64,000 nucleotides of DNA. Origin: CBDCME01 sp965218865. GTDB lineage: Bacteria; Pseudomonadota; Alphaproteobacteria; JAAXGF01. The stretch spans positions 1 through 64,000 of the forward strand of contig CBDCME010000009.1 in NCBI GenBank assembly GCA_965218865.1. The letters run 5' to 3'. A program made the translations under genes and the position numbers. Under the pieces are notes generated by a model. That model saw only the letters and a program-made list of their open reading frames with translations. It had not been told where the DNA came from and did no database searches. This document shows, piece by piece, positions 36,066-45,473 of the stretch; positions within the stretch are counted from its first letter, which is position 1, and each line of letters begins with the position of its first letter.

Positions 36066-36540
36066 AGTCTTTTGAACTCCGCCTTTTGCTCGTCTGTGTG
36101 CGCGGCCAAGTCTTCCTTATTCCCCGTTTCCATGCGCGGTCATCCCCCGAAGATTGTTTGACACGGACGAGCACATGCTTTCCCGGATTCCGTGGTATGT
36201 GTCGGCATTGTCGGCCGAGGCTGCTGAACAACCAGCACCAGAATGAGCTGTCCATCTCATAGGCTCACCGTACGCCCACAAGTTCGTGAAAAACAAGCAC
36301 GCTCGCGGTGCCAAAGACAAAGAAATCCCCCGCCGAAGCGAGGGAAGTAGAGGAGTTGGAAGAAACATAGCGTGAAGATTTATAGGCTACAAAGGGGAGG
36401 TGAGCCTATGACGATGATGATGGCGCGGAAAAGGTTAACAGAAGGTTAACAGAATCTTAACATTCTGCCCTATTTCGTCCTCGATTTCCAAATGCGACGC
36501 GGCGCGCGAAACGCTGTCCTTCCTGGTGGCGACGGCCACC
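36066..36540. other. Non-coding stretch with phased direct repeats
   Basis: I see no convincing gene. At 36435-36462 TTAACA occurs three times at exact 11-bp intervals, a spacing typical of response-regulator sites. A weak hairpin lies near 36327. Confidence 0.4.
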
Positions 36541-36649
36541 CTAGTGCACCGGCGCATTCACTTCGTTCGCGCCCCCGTGCACCAGGCCATCGTTGATGCA
36601 TCAACTTTCCAAACTTCGGCTGTCGCCTCCGTTTGGGTCGATGCACTAG
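36541..36649 (+). mobile_element. 109-bp MITE-like element, copy 2
   Basis: It begins CTAGTGCACCGG and ends GATGCACTAG. It is the reverse complement of copy 1 (26565-26673), with the same length and scattered differences. It lies in a non-coding region. No transposase is encoded. Confidence 0.8.
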
Positions 36650-36910
36650 TCGAGAAAGCCAATGAATTTTCCGTTGTTCGCGGCGGAGCATTTATCCGGA
36701 TTCCCTTTTGAGGCCATAGCCGATACCGCGCGGCTTCGACCGAGCTGGTATCAACTTTCTCCCGGGCCTCGGCAACACCCCATTTAGGACCCGGTGTGAC
36801 GTTAGCGGTGACACCGCGATGAAGGCAATGACGGTCGGCTTGAGGTTCTGGAATAGGTTGGGCAAGAGGTCTGTTTCTCCAGCCTCGACGAAGCGGCCCT
36901 ATTCTCATGG
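36650..36910. other. Intergenic, nothing recognised
   Basis: This gap of about 260 bases lies between the MITE and the end of the SDR gene. A minus-strand frame covers it but crosses the MITE and has no recognisable protein features. Confidence 0.35.
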
Positions 36911-37597
36911 CTACCAGGGAATTTGACGTCCATCGTAATTTAAAAACGTACCGCCCTGTGCGAGCGTAAGGCCAGCGATGACCCGGCGTAAACCGGAGAC
37001 GCTTTCCGTGGCCGTGATCAGGGCGTTCGGACCGCTCATCTCGGTTTTCACCCAGCCCGGATGAACGACGGCGACGGCGATCCCCCGCTCCCGCAAATCG
37101 TTGGCGAGGCTCTTCATGACGATATTCACCGCCGCCTTGGAGGCGCGGTAGACGTAGGCGCCGCCGGAAGAGTTATCGGCGATGCTGCCCATTTTCGAGG
37201 TAATGGTGACGATCTTCCCCTGCCCCGAAGCGGCCACGTGGGGGACAAACGCCGCGCTGACTTTCAACGGGGCCATCGTATTGGTTCTGAATACCCGAGT
37301 CCAAGCCTCGTGATCGACCTCGCCGGGGGCACCTTCCTTGGGTCCGTAAACGCCGGCGTTGTTGATCAGGATGTCGATGGCGGTGCCGGCGAGTTCCCCG
37401 GCCAGCGAGTCCACCTCCGCTCCGTTGGTGACGTCGAGGCCGTGAACCTCGGCCGTGAGTCGCTCGAGATCGGCGGCCTCGCCCGGGCGCCGGCAGGTGG
37501 CGACGACCCGCCAGCCGTCCCCGGCGTACTGGCGGACCAGTTCGAGACCAATTCCCCGGTTCGCGCCGGTGATCAAGACCGTCCCGTAATCTGCCAT
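36911..37597 (-). CDS. Short-chain dehydrogenase/reductase
   Basis: This 228-residue SDR protein has the cofactor motif TGANRGIG at residues 10-17, NNAG near residue 80, SKMGSI and the catalytic YxxxK in YRASK near residue 151. The C-factor-like subgroup fits best: PGWVKTEMSGPNA, then a short C-terminus with LNYDGRQIPW. It would use NAD(P)H on an unknown carbonyl or alcohol. It is intact and monocistronic on the minus strand. Confidence 0.9.
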   Translation of the reverse strand: MADYGTVLITGANRGIGLELVRQYAGDGWRVVATCRRPGEAADLERLTAEVHGLDVTNGAEVDSLAGELAGTAIDILINNAGVYGPKEGAPGEVDHEAWTRVFRTNTMAPLKVSAAFVPHVAASGQGKIVTITSKMGSIADNSSGGAYVYRASKAAVNIVMKSLANDLRERGIAVAVVHPGWVKTEMSGPNALITATESVSGLRRVIAGLTLAQGGTFLNYDGRQIPW

Positions 37598-37813
37598 GGC
37601 TAGTCTTCCCCACCCGCCAATCGAGCCCGCGATCCCGCGCGGTGCACCCTCCCCCGGGGAGCCATCACTCCGGATCCATCGGGTCGCGAATATAGCACGA
37701 CACGAACCGACGGATTTTACGAAACGTTAATCCTTTCGTCGTCAGATTTAAGCCACATCGCGATCCAACTCGGATCGTGCATCAGCCCGAACAACGTGGC
37801 AGGGGAGAGAACC

Positions 37814-38020
37814 ATGGCGTTATCAACGAATTCCATCGAAATGCTTGTTGACCTGGTCGAGATCAAGATGCTGTGCATGGAGGTGCGCGACGATAACGAC
37901 AGAGTTGCGATGGAGGCGCTGGCAAAATGCCGGCACGAGCTGATCGTCATGGCAAGAAGCACTGCCGGGGTCAAGCTCGTACCCATGAGCCAACCGGACG
38001 ACCTCCCGGCCGTCGCCTAA
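37814..38020 (+). CDS. Small conserved hypothetical protein
   Basis: This helical protein of 68 residues (MALSTNSIEMLVDLVEIKML, then CMEVRDDNDRVAMEALAKCR) is preceded by AGGGGAGAG at proper spacing. It has no signal peptide. It looks like a genuine short alphaproteobacterial gene, and a hairpin follows its end, but I cannot name a family. Confidence 0.6.
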   Translation: MALSTNSIEMLVDLVEIKMLCMEVRDDNDRVAMEALAKCRHELIVMARSTAGVKLVPMSQPDDLPAVA

Positions 38021-38056
38021 TCCTTTCGCGGTGCCACCGAACAAGAGCCATCAAGG

Positions 38057-38082
38057 CCCCCGTTTCCGACCCGAAACGGGGG
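38057..38082 (+). terminator. GC-rich hairpin after the 68-residue gene
   Basis: CCCCCGTTTC-CGACCC-GAAACGGGGG is a perfect ten-pair stem 36 bases after the stop at 38020. No T run follows, so termination would depend on the stem. Confidence 0.55.
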
Positions 38083-38454
38083 CAAGAATCCAACCGACGG
38101 CAAGCGACGGTGTCGGACCGGATTCGGCCGATACCCTCTGCCTGAAACCTTGTCCTTCCGCGCCTTGGTTCGCTTAGGCAACCATGGCGGATAATCATCA
38201 AGATCCGGGGGCAAACCGCCCGACGCCAAAAGGCCAACCGGCCATCACGACAGCTTGACATTTTTGGCGCGCCGGGGCACCGCTCACGGTGTGAGCGGAT
38301 AATCACTCGTTACTCCAAATTGACGGAATCGGTCCCGTTAGCACACATTTGTGACGTGTCTTGACGTCCATAAAGGTAATCATTCAGAATGGGACCCTAG
38401 GGTGGTTATCGCTCGCGGGTGGCGCGCTGAGCGAATTTTACTGGGGGGCGGTCC
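38083..38454. promoter_or_regulatory. Intergenic region upstream of exported-protein pair
   Basis: This gap of about 370 bases has no gene I can support. A perfect palindrome CGCTCAC-GGT-GTGAGCG lies at 38281-38297 and could be an operator. The region should hold the promoter for the gene at 38455. Confidence 0.4.
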
Positions 38455-38967
38455 GTGAAGCTATTCGGATTATTGTGTTTGTCGGCAGCCCTGGTGATGG
38501 GCGCGGAAGGTGTCACGGACGCCGAGGCGGCGCAGTTCCGGAATTTGAAGATCATCGCGGCGCCGACTCCGCCGCCGCCTGGCTTCGAGGCGGTGGAACC
38601 GGCCGCGCCCCTCGATCCCCGTCTGGTCGAGAAGGCCGTGTGCAAGCTTATCGAGGCATGGAACAGCGCCGACCTCGAACGCATGCTTTCGGATTCATTT
38701 GTCGACAAGAGCCGCCTCCTCGACTCACTCGCCGAAAACATTCCCCGCGACGCCCGGTTGCGGATCCTGGCAATTCGGGGCATCCAGACCCTGGAGCAAT
38801 TCGCGAAACCCGAAAGCGAGACCTCCCAGCTCGTCCAAAGCCGGGTCTCGGCAATTGCCAACACCCAACTTGAATTCAACGACCCGGTGCAGGGATTCCA
38901 GATTCTCGAGGGGACGGTCGAGTACGTCTTCGATGTCACGGCTCGGGTGACGCGCGCGAAACAATGA
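38455..38967 (+). CDS. Putative exported protein
   Basis: This protein of 170 residues starts with GTG 38455 (MKLFGLLCLSAALVMGAEGV, then TDAEAAQ), a clear signal peptide. The mature part has a Pro-rich stretch (APTPPPPGF) and a helical domain (LVEKAVCKLIEAWNSADLER) reminiscent of nuclear-transport-factor-2-like folds. No family can be named. Its stop overlaps the start of the next gene (ATGA), so they are coupled. Confidence 0.65.
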   Translation: MKLFGLLCLSAALVMGAEGVTDAEAAQFRNLKIIAAPTPPPPGFEAVEPAAPLDPRLVEKAVCKLIEAWNSADLERMLSDSFVDKSRLLDSLAENIPRDARLRILAIRGIQTLEQFAKPESETSQLVQSRVSAIANTQLEFNDPVQGFQILEGTVEYVFDVTARVTRAKQ

Positions 38968-40691
38968 GCCGTGTCGGGCCTCTGTGGATCGGAATGCTAG
39001 TGATTCTTGCGAGCGGGACTCCGGCTCGGACGCAGGAGGGCGATGACAACACCTTGTACGGTGCCTTCGAGGAAATCGCCTCGGACTGGCATGTCTTCGG
39101 CGATATCACCCATCGCCTCGATTATTTTGAAATCGGCGGCGACGCGGACCGCTCGATTTTCGCCTTTACCGGAGATCAATCCTTCATCGAGCCGAACGTC
39201 AACTTCCGGCGGCAATTCTCGACCTATAATAAGGTGTCGGGCAATTTCTTCGGCCTCGTCAACTCCTCCGATTTTCGCAATCTCGACCGCGGGTTCGTGC
39301 CCGAGCGCGGCCATGTGGAGTGGGAAAACGGCGATGTGGCCACGCCGTTTCGCGTCAAGGCGGGAGATTTCTTCGGTTTCATCAGCCCGCGCACGCTCCA
39401 GCGCCCCTTGAAGGGCGTGGTCGCCGAAATTCAGCCGCAGCTGGGTGAAGATTTTTTCCACTCCATCATGCTCCTGGGCGGATTCGATGCCCCCGAATAT
39501 CCCGATCTCAACAACGACCCGTCCGCCGATCTCGGGGTCTCCTGGGTGATGGCCGATCCCAACACCGGCGGAGTCTACGCCTTCAACCTGGTCTTCAACG
39601 AGGCCTCGCCCACGGGCTTCGACGACCGCGAGCAATTCGTCGGCACGGTCGCTGGCGAGCAGGAGTTTCAGGCCGGCGGCCAAACCCTTTCCTTGGAGGG
39701 GGAAGCGGGCATGCTGCGCGGCGACGTGGGCAACACCGGGGCGGCGCTAGAAGGCCAGTCGGACTTCGGACTGTTCCTGGAGATGCGTGGGAAGAACGAG
39801 ACCCCGCTCACTTACAGCCTGACGTTCGAGCGCTACGGCCAGGACTACATTCCCGCCCATGGAACGATCATCAGCGACCGATTGACCACCGAGGCCCGCG
39901 CCGCCTGGCGCTTCGACGGCGGCTTGCGCTTGCGCGGGCGGCTTCAGCGCTTCGAGGATGCGCTGGAGTCCACGAATTCGCTCAGGCAAGTCATCGCGGG
40001 AGTCAATCTCACCGGACCTTACGAACAGCCCTGGATCGAGAATCTCAGTGGCGCCTTCGACACCTTTTTCTCGAACTCGGAGAACGACGACGACACGGTC
40101 TTGCAAGATGCCCTAACTTCGAGCCTCAACCTCAATGCTCCGATCGGTGCCGACTGGACGGGGTCGTCGAACCTGTTCTTCCGCTATAACAACGACAGTG
40201 TGAACAAAGTGCAGTCGCACACCAAGGAGCTGACCTTGAGTGCCGACCGACGCCTCGAATACAACGGGATTACGGGCCAGATTTCTCCGGACATGACGTA
40301 TCGCCACGTCGGCGGCGACGTCGTGGAAAGTCACGATCTCGGCGGCGGCCTATCACTCGTCCGGATTACGAGGAGCACAATTTCACGGTGAGTTACCGCG
40401 ACTTCATCCAGGAGCGCGAGAGCCGCAACACCGATTTCCTGACCCATGACGCCGCCTTTTCCTATTCCTACCGCTGGGGGAACCATAACCTGGGCATCGA
40501 CGGCCTGATCAACAGCAACAATCCCGATCCCGGCGCCTACACCAATTCTTACCGGATCGGTGTCGTCTACACCCTGTCCTTCGACCGACCGCCACCGCCC
40601 AGTCCCGTGTCACCGGCCCCGGTCGCCGCGGCGGCGGAAGGCGATTTCGCCGGCACCATCGCCGGCATCCCGCCGGGCACCACGCTCCCTA
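38964..40691 (+). pseudogene. Exported beta-rich outer-membrane-like protein, frameshifted and IS-truncated
   Basis: From ATG 38964 it has a signal peptide (MSRVGPLWIGMLVILASGTP, then AR) and about 450 residues of alternating strands rich in Asp, Asn and aromatics (NFRRQFSTYNKVSGNFFGLV, SLNLNAPIGADWTGSSNLFF), like outer-membrane barrels or haemolysin-type surface proteins. Near 40360 one base is missing: the frame changes from LSLVRITRST to RPDYEEHNFTVSYRDFIQER. This runs to the Pro-rich end FDRPPPPSPVSP and is cut by the IS5 copy at 40692. The function is unknown. Confidence 0.65.
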
Positions 40692-42256
40692 GTCGTCCGT
40701 GAAGAACCCTGATTTCAAGCTGAAGCGGCGATTGGGTTTGCGGTGGGGTGCGAGATGTCGCTGAGGAGCGCGGCCAGGATTTGGACAAACAAACGCCTCA
40801 GCCATTTGAGGACAAGGCGGTAGTTGTAGCCGGCGCCGGCGAGGATGGCGTTGATCTTGTCGCCGTCGCGGCCTTTGAGGAAGTTGCGCCCCAGCCTGCC
40901 ATCGCTCTTGAGATGTCCGATCACGGCCTCGACGGCGGAGCGCCGCCTGAGCTCCTTCTTGATCGTCGGCGTGATGCCGCGTTTCTGGCCTGATCTAAAG
41001 ACGCGGTGTTTGTTGGGGTAATCGTGGCCCTGGTATCCCTTGTCGACATAGATGCGCTCGGCCGATATCCCCGTCCAGCGTTCCATCTCTTCGATCACCT
41101 GCCTCAAGGTGTGGCCATCATAGGGATTGCCGTGGAAGGCCTTGACGTGGGCGACGAACTGGCCGCCGGGGGGGCGGGAATTGGTCGCCGCCACGGAGAC
41201 CTTGCAGCCGAACTCGTACGGCTTGTGCTCCTTCCCTTTGCCGATGCATTCGACCTCGGGCGCGTGGAGCGAATAGACCTTGGGCAAGGGGTCGCGCCGC
41301 TTCTGGGTCGACACCCGCTCGGCCAGCCACAAGGGGCGGCGGAAGGTATCCCGTAGGCTCTCCTCCTGGGCCGTCTTGCGGCGGATGTCGCGGACGGTGC
41401 GCCCGAGATAGGTCTTGAGCTTGCGCAGGGCCTTGTTGGCCCGCTTGTGCTGTTTGGCATGGCGGTAGCGGCCTTGCATGATCAACGCCCTCTTGCCCAG
41501 GCGGGTATAGGACTGACGCAGGGCAATGCCGTGCTCCCGTGCCAGTCGCACCAGCCGCTCGCGGGCTCGTTGCATCAGTTTGGCGTCGGTCGGAAAGGCA
41601 ATCGCCTTCTCTTGTACGGTGGTGTCCACCGTCACCCGCTCGAGGTCCTTCTCCCGCAGCGCCCCCACCCGGTGGGCCACGGCCAGGCTCTCCTGGAATA
41701 CCTTCTCCAAACCTTCCGGCCCGATCCGGTCCCGCCACCGGGTCATCGACGAGCGCTCCATGGGTAGCTCATGCTGAAAGTACTCTTCGCCGCAGAAGCA
41801 CTGGAAGTATGGGTCGTAGACCCAGCGCTCGCAGACCTCCTCATCCGAGAGATCGAACATATGCTTGAGGATGTGCAGCCCAACCATCAACCGCGTCGGG
41901 ACCCCCGGCCGACCCTCCTCCGAATACAAGGCTTCATAGGTCTCGTCGAAGAAAGTCCACGCGATCCGGCCCCCCAACACCACCAACTCGTGGCGCAGGT
42001 TGATGATGTTTTCGAACCGCGAGCGGAACAGGTCCTCTATTCCCGATGACACCTTGCGCGATGGCTTCATCACAGTTCTCCAATCCCAATCGACGGGAGC
42101 AGAGAATCACGTTCCGCAACGGAAGGGAATCCCCAAAATCAATTATTTCAAATCACAAGCTTTTCAGGCCCAAAACCCGTTTTCTTGCAAATCCGATTAC
42201 TTCGCCAAACCGAAAGAGCTACCAACATCAGCCGCTTATGCGTTCTTCACGGGCGA
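40692..42256 (-). mobile_element. IS5-family insertion sequence, copy B
   Basis: This element of about 1564 bp is the inverted twin of copy A (33370-34936), with the same termini (TCGTCCGTGAAGAACCC at 40693; TCGCCCGTGAAGAACGC at the other end). No matching duplication flanks it (TCCCTA left, TTTTTT right), so one flank has been altered since insertion. It truncates the exported protein gene. Confidence 0.87.
40715..42073 (-). CDS. IS5-family transposase, intact
   Basis: This 452-residue DDE transposase starts from the codon at 42073, with ATG 42070 more likely. Segments include GLHILKHMFDLSDEEVCERW, YFQCFCGEEYFQH, the first catalytic Asp in VTVDTTVQEKAIAFPTD, IYVDKGYQGHDYPN and AVIGHLKSDGRLGRNFLKGR with the Glu. 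It differs from the broken copy A by the length of one C run and a few residues (TDAKL for TAAKL), and could mobilise both. Confidence 0.93.
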   Translation of the reverse strand: MMKPSRKVSSGIEDLFRSRFENIINLRHELVVLGGRIAWTFFDETYEALYSEEGRPGVPTRLMVGLHILKHMFDLSDEEVCERWVYDPYFQCFCGEEYFQHELPMERSSMTRWRDRIGPEGLEKVFQESLAVAHRVGALREKDLERVTVDTTVQEKAIAFPTDAKLMQRARERLVRLAREHGIALRQSYTRLGKRALIMQGRYRHAKQHKRANKALRKLKTYLGRTVRDIRRKTAQEESLRDTFRRPLWLAERVSTQKRRDPLPKVYSLHAPEVECIGKGKEHKPYEFGCKVSVAATNSRPPGGQFVAHVKAFHGNPYDGHTLRQVIEEMERWTGISAERIYVDKGYQGHDYPNKHRVFRSGQKRGITPTIKKELRRRSAVEAVIGHLKSDGRLGRNFLKGRDGDKINAILAGAGYNYRLVLKWLRRLFVQILAALLSDISHPTANPIAASA

Positions 42257-42360
42257 TTTTTTAAGCCGTTGAATTTTCTCAAGCTCAAACCGCGCAAAAG
42301 GGTCGTTCAAAAAGGCGACATGAAAATCGGCGTTCGTTGGGTCGGATTTCCGTCGCCGTG

Positions 42361-42477
42361 CTATTCGGCGGGTTCAAGCGGTTGGACCAGCCGGGGATTT
42401 GATGCCGTCCATTCACTCATATCGGGCGCTACGTCCGGGTCCTCGGCGATCCGACGGGCAATATCATCGTTGGTCAT
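42361..42477 (-). pseudogene. BrnA-like antitoxin N-terminal stub
   Basis: This frame of 38 residues, MTNDDIARRIAEDPDVAPDM then SEWTASNPRLVQPLEPAE, resembles the first third of BrnA/DUF4415 antitoxins, which continue into a ribbon-helix-helix domain. Here the frame ends at TAG, and no DNA-binding part and no toxin gene are visible. It is a weak match made from memory. Confidence 0.35.
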
Positions 42478-42718
42478 AGCGCCGCCAAATCCACCCTGCC
42501 CGTGTTATCGCCCGGTGGGTGTTTTTTCCTGATCATCATAAATTTTTCTGTCCGGGCATACCAAGGTGATGTCCCCTGCCCTGTCTGGTCATGCGATGCA
42601 AGAACACTTACAGAGTCGATGGCAAAATTGTTTTGGTTTTGCGGGTTCTCCACCCGAGCCGAAAAAGACCCGAATGAAGGTCGGATGCGACGGGAAGCTC
42701 GGTTTGGCCAAGTTTCGT

Positions 42719-43438
42719 TCATTTATCTCCAGGATAAGGTCCGAAGCGGAACTGCCGATGCTCGATGGCAAAGACGTGGCTATGGAGATTGGCTATACAT
42801 TGCTTACCTTCCTGAGTGAGCTGCAAATATGTGACGGCGTCCGCGACATAAGGTTGCACCGCGTTCCAGAAAAAATTCGGATACTGGTCAGCTAGGTCCG
42901 CGGCATTGGTCAGGCCGAGTTTCTTGTCGGTGCCCGTTTCGACAAATTCGTAGTAGAGATTCGTAAGCTTTTGCAGGTAATTCGGATCGGCCATTTGCCC
43001 GATCAAATCCGCCGCCCGGACCAAGCCGGCCTCGGTCTTCGTCTGTTGGTGATCGCTGCTGTCCGGAACCGGGAAGCGGGTCAATTCAATCGCCTTGGCC
43101 ACACGTTCCTCATCGATGAATGGAACCGGACCGAAACGCTCGCGAACGAAAATTTTGCCGCGCTCGACATGGTAAGGCGTGAGATACGCATCGGTCGCGC
43201 CACGAGGCGGCGTCACCCGATTCCCGGAGTCGTCGATCACATACGAGGTTTCCGTATCACTGGCGCAAACCCCGCGGGCATATCCGATGTCGTGACATAA
43301 TAGGGCAACCGTGAAATGGACCCAGTCACTGGGTGTGAGCATCTTCTCGAGTTGCCGGCCTCTCAGGATTTCCTGGCCGACAAGGGTTACCTGCATGGTG
43401 TGCCGGGCGTCATGGTAGAGTGCGTCGCCGTTGCCGAT
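42719..43438 (-). pseudogene. HD-domain metal-dependent hydrolase, 5' end cut by IS256
   Basis: The minus strand reads AIGNGDALYHDARHTMQVTL and then LLCHDIGYARG, an HD-domain phosphohydrolase with the His-Asp pair. It ends about 225 residues further on (FAIEHRQFRFGPYPGDK). The frame is open straight into the IS256 copy at 43439, and the ATG at 43396 lies within the conserved H..HT segment, so the native N-terminus has been lost. No matching N-terminal piece is evident on the other side of the IS. It may once have been a nucleotide or cyclic-dinucleotide hydrolase. Confidence 0.65.
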
Positions 43439-44900
43439 GGCAATGTCCCAGCTGATGTTGAAAAAGTGAGGTAGGCGTCATTCGCCTGGAACCGTTAGGC
43501 TCTGGGTGTTGAATCCATCAAGGAGAACGACGCCATGACCAAGACTACACGGAACAGCCGCCTTTCGAAACTGTTGGAGATCCCGCTTCCGCTGTTGCCG
43601 CTGGCCTTGCCGGAGGCTTTTGATGATCTGCGCATGAGCGTGGATCGCTTTTGCCTGTTGGCCGGGGTGGAGACCCTGGGCGAGATGCTGGACGAGGATA
43701 GCGAGGTGCTCTGCGGAGCGCGCCACGCCCGCACGGCCGAGCGGCAGGGCCATCGCTGGGGGACAACCCAGAGCGAGATTGCCTATCACGGGGGCAAGGT
43801 GAAGCTGACGCGCCCGCGGGTGCGCGATCTTGCGGGCAAGGAGATGAGCTTGCCGAGCTGGGAGTTGCTCTCGGACCCGGCGCTTTTGCAGTCCTGGGCG
43901 ATGAACATCATGCTGCTTACGGTTTCGACCCGCAAGTACGCGCGCGCCGTGCGCCTGCCCGGCGAGGCCAGCGGCGACTTGCCGGCACGCGCGGGCGATG
44001 CGACCTCGAAGTCCGCGGTCTCGCGGCGCTTCGTGGCCATGACGCGCAAGAAGCTGAAGGCCTTCCTGGCCAGCGACCTTTCGGATCTCGATCTCCTGGT
44101 CATCCAGATCGACGGGCTGCACGTCGGCGATCACGTGTTGCTGGCAGCTATTGGCATCGACGGCGCGGGCGAGAAGCATGTTCTAGGCCTGGCCGAAGGT
44201 GCCACGGAGAATGCCGCCACGGTGCAGGCGCTGCTCGACAACCTGACCGCCCGCGGCCTCGACCCGGAAGTGCCCCGGCTCTTCATCGTCGACGGCGCCA
44301 AGGCGCTCTCCAAGGCGATCAAGCGGACCTTCGGGCCGGTGGCCGCCCTCCAGCGCTGCCAGGTCCACAAGGGCCGCAACATCATCGAGCGCCTCGACGA
44401 AAGCCTTCATGCCGGCGTCAAGAAGGCGCTCAGGCAAGCCTGGGACCAAGACGATGCCGAGAAAGCCGAACGCCTCATGAATAACCTGGCGCGCCGCCTG
44501 GAGACCGAGGCCCCCGGCGTTTCGGCTTCCATCCTGGAGGGCCTGGATGAGATCCTCACCGTGATCCGCTTGGGCCTGCCGCCCAAGCTCAGGCGCTCCT
44601 TGGCCTGCACCAACGCCATCGAGAATGCCTTGGGAACGGTCAGGATGGTGCAGCACAATGTCAAGCGCTGGCGCAACGCCGAGATGGCCTTGCGATGGAC
44701 CGCCGCCGGCCTCCTGGAAGCCCAAAAGACCTCCGTCGCCTCAAGGCCTACCGGCAACTCCCCATCCTCAGAGCTGCCCTCGAGGATCACGTGAAAAAGG
44801 CAAAAGCGAAAAGCGCCATTGAAACCATCAAAGAGGCCGCCTAGCCTCGAAGCCCAACCATGCCTGCCTCGCCTTTTTCAACAGAGCATGGGACATCGCC
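43439..44900 (+). mobile_element. IS256-family insertion sequence, copy 2
   Basis: This 1462-bp element is in direct orientation to copy 1 (9346-10807) and nearly identical. The flanking octamers differ (TTGCCGAT left, TTGAAAGA right), so the target duplication is gone. That points to a deletion or recombination at this copy. It cuts the 5' end of the HD-domain gene. Confidence 0.9.
43535..44794 (+). CDS. IS256-family transposase, frameshifted C-terminus
   Basis: This 419-residue Mutator-type transposase differs from copy 1 by only a few residues (PLALPEAF for PPALPEAF, MNNLARR for MKNLARR). It has the same catalytic segments and the same loss of frame after AQKTS, with the family C-terminus (LKAYRQLPILRAALEDHV) in the next frame. 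Confidence 0.9.
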   Translation: MTKTTRNSRLSKLLEIPLPLLPLALPEAFDDLRMSVDRFCLLAGVETLGEMLDEDSEVLCGARHARTAERQGHRWGTTQSEIAYHGGKVKLTRPRVRDLAGKEMSLPSWELLSDPALLQSWAMNIMLLTVSTRKYARAVRLPGEASGDLPARAGDATSKSAVSRRFVAMTRKKLKAFLASDLSDLDLLVIQIDGLHVGDHVLLAAIGIDGAGEKHVLGLAEGATENAATVQALLDNLTARGLDPEVPRLFIVDGAKALSKAIKRTFGPVAALQRCQVHKGRNIIERLDESLHAGVKKALRQAWDQDDAEKAERLMNNLARRLETEAPGVSASILEGLDEILTVIRLGLPPKLRRSLACTNAIENALGTVRMVQHNVKRWRNAEMALRWTAAGLLEAQKTSVASRPTGNSPSSELPSRIT

Positions 44901-45220
44901 TTGAAAGAGGTCTTGAGGGTGACCTGGGACGTATTGCGAGTGGCTCTGGAAATCCGAATAATCTATTATTACCCGACCCAGGTTTTGCAGCGGGATCTCT
45001 TTATGAAGCTAGTGAAAACCTCTTCGCCGACAATCGCGAGGCGAGTGATATACCAGGTAGCTCGTCCCTTGGTCTGGTTGGACCAGCTGTAAAAAGATCC
45101 CTTAACCCCCCTCAATCCGTGTCTGTCACATTTCCAAATTGTTTCTTGCTCAGCGATAAATCCGGTCCAATTGAGCAGCTCAAGGACCAACTTAAATCCC
45201 TGGGGTTCAACATCCGTTAA
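44901..45220 (+). pseudogene. Possible C-terminal fragment cut by IS256
   Basis: A frame open from the IS edge reads LEGDLGRIASGSGNPNNLLL, later SLGLVGPAVKRSLNPPQSVS and the end LKDQLKSLGFNIR. The composition looks like protein, but no family is recognised, and a second frame (ending at 45092) is also open. If real, its 5' part was removed with the lost flank of IS256 copy 2. Confidence 0.3.
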
Positions 45221-45473
45221 CACCGGTCACGTTGACGTTCTGGCTACGGGATATGACAATTCCGACACACCACACGTCTTGGGAGGATCAAACACTGAAT
45301 CGACAACCTGTCTCAGGCGATCGCACCGCCAACGATATCAATGTCCAGCGCTTCTTCCTCGCCGACGAAAGACAAAGCGGTGACACCGCTCAATATTGCG
45401 TTCGCACTTACTCTTGCTGAGCTGTCTTGCCTCAACGGCAAAATGGGATTTCGCGGTTTGGACGGATGACACG

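Noticed and set aside
38286..38304. lac-operator-like half site (TGTGAGCGGATAA)
   Set aside because: The 13-base match is plausible by chance in 64 kb. It is part of a local palindrome, and no lac genes or vector sequence adjoin it.
9338..44900. A 35-kb composite transposon between the two direct IS256 copies
   Set aside because: Copy 1 has its own intact 8-bp duplication, which is not expected if it were one end of a composite unit, and the outer flanks do not match.
44901..45092. 63-residue frame directly behind IS256 copy 2
   Set aside because: It begins exactly at the IS edge with a TTG, has no family features and competes with a longer open frame.
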